Below are positions 8,482-14,413 of a DNA stretch of 14,413 nt, piece after piece (within the stretch, counting starts at the first letter, position 1; each line of letters begins with the position of its first letter). The stretch comes from Ectocarpus siliculosus (lineage: Eukaryota > Sar > Phaeophyceae > Ectocarpales > Ectocarpaceae). The notes below the pieces were generated by a model that was not told where the DNA came from, made no database searches, and worked only from the letters and a program-made list of their open reading frames with translations. The DNA lies in contig FN648944.1 of the NCBI GenBank assembly GCA_000310025.1, positions 7,558 to 21,970 of the forward strand, in the 5' to 3' direction. The position numbers were made by a program, and so were the translations under genes.

Positions 8482-8746
8482 TGTTTGAGTGTTTGCGGCC
8501 TCCGCCACTTATTTATCGAGTGAGACTGTTTCGGTGATGTATTAACTTCACAAGAGGTAGGCGACCGTCCTTCACACGGACGAAAGAGGGAGTGCTCCAC
8601 ACAGAGCAGCTCCAACGCTCCAACAGCAAGGAGGGGCCCCGTGACACATCACGGTGCCCCCTACCAAACGGCAATGTTACCAATCTGCGTGACACCAAAT
8701 CATACAGCACGTGTATCCAACACCAATGTTCGCAGACTCTCGAACA
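8482..8746 (-). repeat. 3' LTR of the copia element, 265 bp
   Basis: On the plus strand it begins TGTTTGAG and ends CTCGAACA. On the element strand it therefore runs TGTTCGAG to CTCAAACA, with TG/CA ends and an 8-base terminal inverted repeat with one mismatch. The outer edge is set by where similarity to the right LTR stops. The inner edge is set by the adjacent polypurine tract. An A/T-rich GATAAATAAG near its 3' end could serve as a polyadenylation signal. Confidence 0.9.
8633..8660. other. Strong hairpin inside the LTR
   Basis: The arms 8633-8644 and 8649-8660 pair over 12 positions with one mismatch, closing a CACA loop at 8645-8648. A smaller 5-bp hairpin (CGTCC/GGACG) lies at 8566-8582. 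Both are in LTR sequence and could be present in the element RNA. Confidence 0.7.
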
Positions 8747-8754
8747 CCCTCCCT
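8747..8754 (-). promoter_or_regulatory. Polypurine tract, plus-strand DNA primer site
   Basis: On the element strand this reads AGGGAGGG directly before the TG of the 3' LTR. That is the expected place and composition for the RNase H-resistant primer of second-strand synthesis. Confidence 0.8.
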
Positions 8755-8966
8755 GGTTCTTCACGCGAGTGACTTACCATCAATGGGGCAAGAACGCCCC
8801 TGGATACATCAGAAATACCAACATGGTAATATGTGGAGGGGAAACCCGGCGTCCGGGCAAAACCCCTCGAAAGAAACCCTAACACCACAGAGAAAAACCG
8901 TCGCTATCACAGCGGATCACAACGGCCGCACATATTAGAAAATCCAATGCAAGTGCTAAAAAACAG
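8755..8966 (-). other. Non-coding spacer between pol and the polypurine tract
   Basis: About 212 bases separate the pol stop codon (8967-8969) from the polypurine tract. I see no coding signature in it. Confidence 0.6.
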
Positions 8967-9606
8967 CTACAGCTTCTCCGGCAAATTCATCAACTTGCGC
9001 CGGTGGTACTGCAGACTGGCCCTGCTAAGGGCCTTGGTGAGGAGGTCCCGCGTGTTGCTCCGTTGTCGGAACGAACTTGACCGAAATATCCCCCGACCTA
9101 AACAATCCGCGGATAAAATGAAACCTCACGTCGATGTGTTTCGTGCGGCCTGAGCTGAGGGGGTTCTGCATCAACGCTATGGCCCCCTGGTTGTCCTCAA
9201 GGACCTGGATGCTGCTACCACTGGTCTCTGGGGCAACAAACGAAAGCACAGCACGCACAAACAACGCTTCCTTGACGCCCTCCCCAGCAGCAATGTACTC
9301 GGCTTCCGTCGAAGACAAAGACACGATGCTCTGTGTCTTGCTACCATGGCTGACTGCGGTACCTCCAACCGTTGCTGCCAACCCTGACACCGAACGCCTA
9401 TCCTCCGTGTCGGCGTAGCTAGCGTCTACGTACACGGCAAGCCCTAACCCCGATCCCCGTTGGTAGGTGATGCCGAGGTCCCTCGTCTGCTTTAGGTAGC
9501 CGAGGATCTTCTGTATCGCGTCCCAGTGCCTCTTCGCCGGGGCGTGGGCGTGGCGCGCTACCGCACGCACGGCGAACGATACGTCTGGACGCGAGAACGT
9601 CGACAC
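8967..9606 (-). pseudogene. RNase H segment and C terminus of pol
   Basis: The RNase H domain degrades the RNA strand of the hybrid during reverse transcription. Active-site regions are YVDASYAD (Asp61), SSTEAEYIA (Glu101) and LEDNQGA (Asp138), followed by HIDVRFHFIR and the C-terminal TEQHA. One extra base in the CCC at 9046-9048 then shifts the frame to an early stop near 9025. The other frame continues with the family's usual LLTKAL-type ending and stops at 8967-8969. Confidence 0.9.
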
Positions 9607-10344
9607 TCACATCATGCTGCCGATGGGCTCCCTCACCGGCCACTCCCCTCCCTTCTCATCATCTCGCTTCGGTCCTAGGTCGGCACCGGGGGTAGCGGGG
9701 ATGTGGGAGGTCGATTGCACATCAAAGCGTTTCACCATGCTGTCAATGTACGCGGGTTGGGAGATTCTAAGAGTCCCAGCCTCTACATCTCTCTCGATGG
9801 CACACCCGTCAAACCATTCACACTCTCCAAGGTTTTTGGTGGGAAATTTCTTGTTGAGAGAAGCAAGCAACTCCTCACAATCCTCGTCAGACCCAGCCAC
9901 CAAAATGTCATCCACATAGATCACGATAATCATCACCACGACTTCGTCTACCATCTTGCGGAAAACACACGGGTCCGCTTTGCACTGTTCGAACCCGTTC
10001 TCGACTAGCGTATCAGCAGCGTGGTACCCCCACTGCCTACCGCTCTGCGTCAGACCGTAAATCGCACGCTCAGCCTTAACAATTTTATGCGATTTGTCCC
10101 CGCACCCAGCGGGGATCTTCAGGAAAACCTCCTCGTCTAGCGTGGCGTGTGTGTACGCCTGTTTCACATCCCAGTGATTGAGGTTCATGCCCTTCTCGTT
10201 TGCTACCGCAAGCATCAGCTTAATGGATGTAGATGAGGGGCAAGGGGAAGACGAATTGAAATAATCGACGTTCGGGATTTGCGAAAACCCCCTAGCAACC
10301 AGACGCGCTATGAACGTGTCTATCTTCCCTTGTTGGTCTTCCAA
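9607..10344 (-). pseudogene. Reverse transcriptase segment
   Basis: This is the RVT_2-type RT. It shows IARLVARGFSQ, the first catalytic Asp in HWDVKQAYTHA (residue 59), and the YVDD active site at residues 143-146 (about 9907-9918). It ends with the conserved region before RNase H, in GSMM then TGA at 9607-9609. The next codons continue the usual copia sequence (STFSRPDVSFAV), so the TGA most likely replaces a Trp or another sense codon. The apparent start at 10344 is only the edge of the shifted frame. Confidence 0.9.
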
Positions 10345-11879
10345 CTAAAACACCACTTTGAGCTCACAGGCCTGTGCCCCTCTGGCGTGCCGTCTACGAA
10401 TGAAAACGTCCCCGTGCCCAAGTGCCCTTCAAATTCTTCCCTCATGGCCTGTTCCCATCCCTCTCTGTACACAGACATGGCAACACCGGCTACGGTCATG
10501 GGGGGGGGTTCTACATCACTCGGACGCTTGCCTATGGGGGATTCACTTAGCTCGTGGGACGCCAGAGCCGTCTCGAAGGCGTTTGGCGAGTTGAGCATGA
10601 GGTCCACCGCGCCCAGCAGGAAGTCCTCCGCTTCTTGGCGCGCAGCGTGGGCCTCCTCGGCGCGCTCGAACAGCAACTCTCGCACCACCCTCGCCTCTAG
10701 CCCCTCCGCCACGTGGAGGACCGCCGAGAGCACCCAGCGGGTGAACTCCTCCGTGCTGCTGACGGGCAGGCTCGCCACTGAGGCGAGCAGGGCTTCGGCA
10801 CTTGTCGGCGACGGGGGCGACTCGTACCTCGGGTTTCTGCGAGGGTTCTCTCTGGTGCGGCGGCTGGTGAGTTCCGCCGGCTTGTCGAAGCGAGCGAGCC
10901 GCCGGGCCTCTGGCCCGCGGACCGCCAGGAGATCCGTCTCGCTGTCGCTGTCGCTATCACTGCCGCTGCCGCTGCCGCTGTTGCTGCCTCTGTCGCTGCC
11001 GCTGCCGCTGCCGCTGCCGCTACCGCTGCCTCCGCTACCGCGGCTACTGCTGCTGCGGCGGTCGTCCTCGCCGCCGCCCACATCGGCCATGCCGGCCGAC
11101 GTGGTAGATGGGGCGACGCTCGCGCCCTCCCTGCTCGAGGGGGCGCCATCGCCAACGTCGCCTGCGCCCGACTCCTGGGGCGCGGCCGGCTGCGCCGCCG
11201 GCGCTGCGCGCGCGGGCGGCCCCGCGGGCCCCGGGGCTGCCGTCGTGCCAAGGTTGAAGCCTGGTCCTCCATCCACAGGTTCTCCCTCCGCCCTCCCTCC
11301 ACCTTGGCTCGACGCGCCCTCCCCAACCTCGTCCTCCTCAGTCGCGAATTCCTCTTCCTCCTCTGCGATGGGAGGCAGCGACTGGGGCAGGGCGGTGGGG
11401 GCGGCGGGTACGGATTGCCAGGTGAAGTTGCGAGTTGTTATCGCTTGGCGTTGTTCGTTCAGGATGCGCACGCAATCACGGTTGGTGTTGATTCCCGGGC
11501 CGAGGTAAAAACACTTTTGGGCTTTCGGCTCGGACTTGTGTGTGCGCTTGACCTTGTATACGGCAGGTTTGAGGAACGGGTACGTCGCCCCCGGCGGGGG
11601 AGGGTGCCCGTGCCACATCTCGTACGGCGATTTCTTCTCTGGGTTGGATGTGGTGGAGGTGCAGTTCAGGGCGTTGCATGCCCAAGCTATGGCCTCGGCC
11701 CAAAGGGAGGGGTAGTTCGGTGCTCCGGGGTAAAGAGTTGGCGCTTGGATACGGGCGGCTAGTGCTGCATCCTTGATCAGACTCAGTGCTCTCTCAGCTA
11801 CACCGTTGTATTCTCGGCTGTGTGCGGGGGTGAACTCCCGTTTGATGCAGTACTTCCGGCACACCTTGCCGAACTCTCC
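10320..11879 (-). pseudogene. Integrase C-terminal part, long linker and start of RT
   Basis: It continues in frame after the TAG. The catalytic Glu lies in REYNGVAERAL, followed by the copia signature SPYEMWHG and a conserved KCFYLGP-type C-terminal fold. From about 11420 to 10500 comes a long low-complexity linker: an acidic run, Ala, Pro and Gly-rich sequence, then a Ser-Gly and Ser-Asp repeat (about 10935-11045), then a helical Ala and Glu-rich part. The RT begins at about 10480 (YREGWEQAMREEF, KWCFSWKTN). The frame ends at 10320 after a one-base shift near 10327-10334. Confidence 0.88.
10935..11045 (-). repeat. Ser-Gly/Ser-Asp coding repeat in the integrase-RT linker
   Basis: On the coding strand this is an imperfect run of GGCAGC and GACAGC-type hexamers, giving alternating Gly-Ser then Asp-Ser pairs. 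It resembles a flexible, phosphorylatable linker. Variation between hexamers suggests it is less recent than a pure microsatellite. Confidence 0.75.
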
Positions 11880-12147
11880 CTAAAAAAACTCTCCTCCATT
11901 GTCGGATCTCACGACCATGACATCGGACGGGGCACCGTCTGCCCGGTTTTCTGCAAGATACCTCTCGAATGCCTCAGCGGCGTCTGATTTGTGCTTCAGG
12001 AAATAGACACGGTTCCACCTTGTGTAATCATCCTTGACAATGAGAGTGTACCACTTCCCCCCCAAGCTCTGCACCCTAGCTTTTCCACTCAAATCCACGA
12101 AAACTCGCTGCAGTTTCTTAACTGCTCGGGTCGACGTCTGTTGGGGA
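11880..12147 (-). pseudogene. Integrase core, first part, ending at a TAG
   Basis: The frame picks up at the GGGG run (12143-12146) and contains the DDE integrase signatures VFVDLSG (first Asp) and VRSDNGGEFF (second Asp), with normal spacing. It stops at TAG (11880-11882) while the following codons continue the integrase in the same frame, so this is a nonsense change and not a domain end. Confidence 0.88.
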
Positions 12148-13792
12148 TGGGCTTGGAAAGCCCCTTCGCCGTCGAGCACCCCAGGCACTCCCGGAGCTCG
12201 CCCACCAGCGTCGTTCCCTGCTGCTTCGCCGTGGTCCTCAGCAGCACCTCGTGGGAGTGGCCGTGCGCGCAGTGGAAGTCGTTGATGTCAACGGGGGTGT
12301 TGGGCGCTTTCGCGCTACCAGGAGCAATTGCGGCATAGGCTTGTTCAGAGTGTTTGCGGAAACCGTTCTGAACGTACAGGTTACCGCATCGGAGGAAGTA
12401 CACCGACTTCCCCCCCCCTCTCTCCAATTCCAACTCGTGCTTATTGAGGGTTTTGGTTTCGAACCCGTCGTCGACGAGGGAAGTGAGAGATACTAGGTTG
12501 TAATCTAGTCGGGGAACGTGTGCAACCCGTTTCAACAACAGGTCGGTTGTACCGTCGCGCGAGCTAAGGGTTACCGTCACGTCGCCATACCCTACAATAG
12601 GGAAGGTTTCTCCTGCGGCGACGCGCACACGTCGATCACACTCTTCGTAACGAACGAACCCATCTGAGTTCGCGAACATGTGGGTGGTAGGGCCGGTATC
12701 GGCAACATACCTCCCCCGCCTAGCCTGCTCTACACCCCCTCGACCAACGACTCTGTGACACTCGCCTGAGATGTCACCGACCACCAGCGCCTCTTCTGCC
12801 ACGTCCAGTGCTGTGGCGTCCGCAGACGCCCCCCCCGCCGGCACTTCCACGACGAGCACCGCCTCCTCGGTCGGGGACTTGCTCTTGTCGTGCCCGTAGC
12901 CCTTGCATGTCTCACATCGCACTGGCTTGCTCTCGGGGCAGTTGGCCACCTGGTGGCCCTTCTTGCCGCACCGGAAACAGCGACCGCGCATGCTACCCGC
13001 ATCGTCGTCGCCGCCTCCGCCGCCGCCACCAGCCTTCGCGCCACCCCCTCTCCCCTTCTGGTTGCCGCCGCCGTCGCCGCCGCCCTTGCGGCGGCCGCTG
13101 TTGCCGCGGCCCGGCGCTCCTCCCCCGCCGCTACCATCGCTCGCGAGGAGAGCATGCTCCGCCCTACGCTGGCCCTTCAGAGCCTTCCTCCCCTCCGGGA
13201 GGCTCGCGTGCACCGTGCTCACGATCCTGACGATCTCGGCTCTATCCAGCGCCGTCGCTGTCTCCAACAGGAACTTCGCTTGTTGGTACTCGGGTGGGAG
13301 GGAACCAACGAAGTGGGCGAGAACGAAGGGTTGTTCAGCATTGAGCCCCTTTTCGCGCAGGCGGGCATACAGCAGCTCGAGTGAGTAGAGGTGCTCGATG
13401 GGGTTGCTGTTGCTGTGTGTGGGGATTGCAAAGTCGAACATCTTCCGCATCAAGGCCTGTTTTGACCCCTGTGACTCTGGATCGTAGACCTTTTCCAGTT
13501 CCGCGAGGACCTCTTTCGCTGACGTACAGTTACTGATGATTGTTTTGTCAGCTTCTTTTACCACAGCAGTAGTGATACAGTGGAACGCCTGAAGCCCTGC
13601 TCTCGTGTGCCCCCTACGGAGCAGTTCGGAGGTCGGCAAGTTTGGGTCGCCCACGGGGATACTGCTCTCTGCATCCCCTATAAACTGCCCGTCCACGTCG
13701 ATGGTCTTCGCAGCTTGGATGAACGATTTTCGCCACGAATCAAATCCGTGGCTACGGCTTTTTCCGTCTAGAAGCGGGGTATTGACCGTCAC
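12144..13792 (-). pseudogene. Gag, zinc knuckle, protease and GAG-pre-integrase segment
   Basis: This intact frame has 567 codons to its stop at 12089; the last ones, after about 12147, are out of frame. Residues 1-215 are a UBN2/Retrotran_gag-type capsid region (FDSWRKSFIQAAKTID). Residues of about 218-266 are Gly and Arg-rich. A canonical CX2CX4HX4C zinc knuckle lies at 272-285 (CFRCGKKGHQVANC). A second CX2CX4H at 293-301 ends in Ser306 where Cys is expected. The aspartic protease active site is DTG at 365-367, within YVADTGPTTHM. The GAG-pre-integrase zinc-binding part shows several His at 507-514 and a Cys pair at 536 and 539. The start at 13792 is simply the first in-frame codon after the duplication. 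Confidence 0.88.
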
Positions 13793-13841
13793 TCTTTTCT
13801 GGTGGCTACTGCTGTCACTCTTTTCTGGTGGCTACTGCTGT
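13790..13841 (+). repeat. 26-bp perfect tandem duplication in gag
   Basis: Positions 13790-13815 and 13816-13841 are identical (begin CACTCTTTTCTGG, end CTACTGCTGT). Since 26 is not a multiple of three, the second copy shifts the frame. The flanking gag frames agree if only one copy is counted, so this is an insertion mutation. Confidence 0.95.
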
Positions 13842-14236
13842 AGCCGTCGAGGTATTCTCCATTTCCTCGAATCACGGGTATCTCACCTGGGGGGTTTAAC
13901 CCCCTCGCTTCCCCGTAGTCCGGTCCTATGCCCGGGCCCACTCCGGCTGGTCTCGCAGGGTTCGCTCCCGATCTTGTGGAGAAATCCCCCGCCTCCGCCG
14001 TGCGGCTGCAGGGGCTGATCTTGGCCTCCGGTGGCGGCAACCCAGCCGCCACTACTGGCTGCATCCGCCACGACGCTGCCAGGCTCCTTCTTCTTCATCG
14101 ACTCCTCCACCAGGGCCGCTAATTGCGAAATCTGCAGTTGCAAACTTGCAAGCTCTGCATCGCGGCCCTCCTCCACCGGCGGGCGGATCTGTTCTCCGCT
14201 GGCAGCAGTGGGCACCTCGTCTCCGGTAGAGCTCAT
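13842..14236 (-). pseudogene. N-terminal Gag extension with coiled coil
   Basis: The ATG at 14234-14236 is the first good start 3' of the 5' LTR. Residues of about 25-55 form a likely coiled coil (DAELASLQLQISQLAALVEE), followed by a Gly-rich linker. The frame from the ATG stops at 13883. The frame that continues sensibly (PVIRGNGEYLDGYSSSHQK) is offset by one base at the G-run on the coding strand (13986-13990). It then meets the tandem duplication. The function is likely particle assembly, by position only. Confidence 0.65.
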
Positions 14237-14273
14237 CCCGATGTGGCTTCCCTCGAGGGGCAAAAATCTAGAG
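14237..14273 (-). promoter_or_regulatory. Expected primer-binding region after the 5' LTR, atypical
   Basis: On the element strand the bases after the LTR's final CA read CTCTAGATTTTTGCCCCTCG. A primer site complementary to a tRNA 3' end should begin TGG, and this does not. Some copia elements instead use the anticodon arm of initiator Met tRNA. A partial similarity to such a site is possible but unproven. Confidence 0.35.
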
Positions 14274-14413
14274 TGTTTGAGTGTTTGCGGCCTCCGCCAC
14301 TTATTTATCGAGTGAGACTGTTTCGGTGATGTATTAACTTCACAAGAGGTAGGCGACCGTCCTTCACACGGACGAAAGAGGGAGTGCTCCACACAGAGCA
14401 GCTCCAACGCTCC
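14274..14413 (-). repeat. 5' LTR of the copia element, truncated by the window
   Basis: The 140 bases present are identical to 8482-8621 of the other LTR. About 125 more would be expected beyond the window. The boundary at 14274 is where similarity to the left copy begins (TGTTTGAG, preceded by different bases). Confidence 0.95.

Larger units (their letters stand above)
8967..14236 (-). pseudogene. copia gag-pol polyprotein region, disrupted
   Basis: This is normally a single long frame in this type of element; here it is split. From the 5' end: N-terminal extension with coiled coil (14236 to about 13842), UBN2-like Gag and zinc knuckle, protease, GAG-pre-integrase (13792 to about 12147), integrase core (to about 11480), a long Ser, Gly, Pro and acidic linker, RT (about 10400 to 9700) and RNase H to the stop at 8967. 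Breaks are a frame shift at the C run 13986-13990, a 26-bp tandem duplication at 13790-13841, a frame shift at the GGGG 12143-12146, TAG at 11880-11882, a frame shift near 10327-10334, TGA at 9607-9609 and one extra base in the CCC at 9046-9048. Catalytic residues are otherwise retained. Confidence 0.9.
8482..14413 (-). mobile_element. Ty1/copia-type LTR retrotransposon, nearly complete, 5' LTR truncated by window end
   Basis: The element has a 3' LTR at 8482-8746, a polypurine tract at 8747-8754, an internal region with gag and pol domains, and the start of the 5' LTR from 14274. The domain order Gag, protease, integrase, RT, RNase H is diagnostic of copia elements, since gypsy elements place integrase last. 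It replicates through an RNA intermediate that is reverse-transcribed in cytoplasmic particles and inserted by integrase. The coding region is broken at seven places, so this copy should not be autonomous as read. It lies in the same orientation as the host gene at 4468-8341. Confidence 0.95.

Noticed and set aside
8755-9153. Plus-strand frames near the pol end
   Set aside because: They overlap the RNase H segment and the 3' non-coding spacer of the element on the other strand.
10279-11508. Long plus-strand frame of 409 codons, Ser/Leu/Pro-rich
   Set aside because: It is the antisense shadow of the Ser-Gly/Ser-Asp linker and RT of the retrotransposon; its Leu/Pro runs mirror that repeat.

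Overview
The window looks like a nuclear genome fragment from an intron-rich, moderately GC-rich eukaryote, probably a stramenopile such as a brown alga. That placement is an inference from intron structure, composition and the type of retroelement; no lineage marker is present. There are no prokaryotic operons, and I recognise no rRNA, tRNA or CRISPR. Every supported protein-coding locus reads on the minus strand.

Layout. Positions 470-1619 hold a single-exon XPG/Rad2-family nuclease, closest in pattern to EXO1, with all metal-ligand motifs visible but one reading-frame break. Positions 1620-3720 are mostly non-coding, with small repeats, a weak two-exon candidate (2688-3284) and a four-copy minisatellite of about 83-92 bp (3371-3720). 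Positions 4021-4421 hold a Met/Gln-rich segment beside a pure (GTG)12(CTG)11 tract. Positions 4468-8341 hold the 3' part of a multi-exon gene. I reconstructed nine exons, and the codon phase agrees across every proposed intron. The product is largely disordered at its N-terminal side and Ala-rich helical towards its C terminus. I do not recognise it firmly; a distant resemblance to the C-terminal part of EDC4/VARICOSE decapping scaffolds is only a hypothesis.

Positions 8482 to the window end are a Ty1/copia (Pseudoviridae-type) LTR retrotransposon on the minus strand. It has a complete 265-bp 3' LTR, a polypurine tract, a gag-pol region (coiled coil, UBN2-like Gag, zinc knuckle, protease, GAG-pre-integrase, integrase, RT, RNase H) and the first 140 bp of the 5' LTR. 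It lies just 5' of the first visible exon of the multi-exon gene, in the same orientation, so it probably sits in an intron or the 5' region of that gene.

The most interesting pattern is a contradiction. The comparable 140 bp of the two LTRs are identical, which implies a young insertion. Yet the coding region carries seven separate lesions: four single-base frame breaks, a 26-bp tandem duplication and two in-frame stops. Similar one-base frame breaks beside short homopolymers occur in the unrelated nuclease and multi-exon genes. The window is therefore either affected by consensus indel errors, or it holds a young but trans-mobilised defective element beside decaying host genes. I did not find a convincing new defence or enzymatic system.
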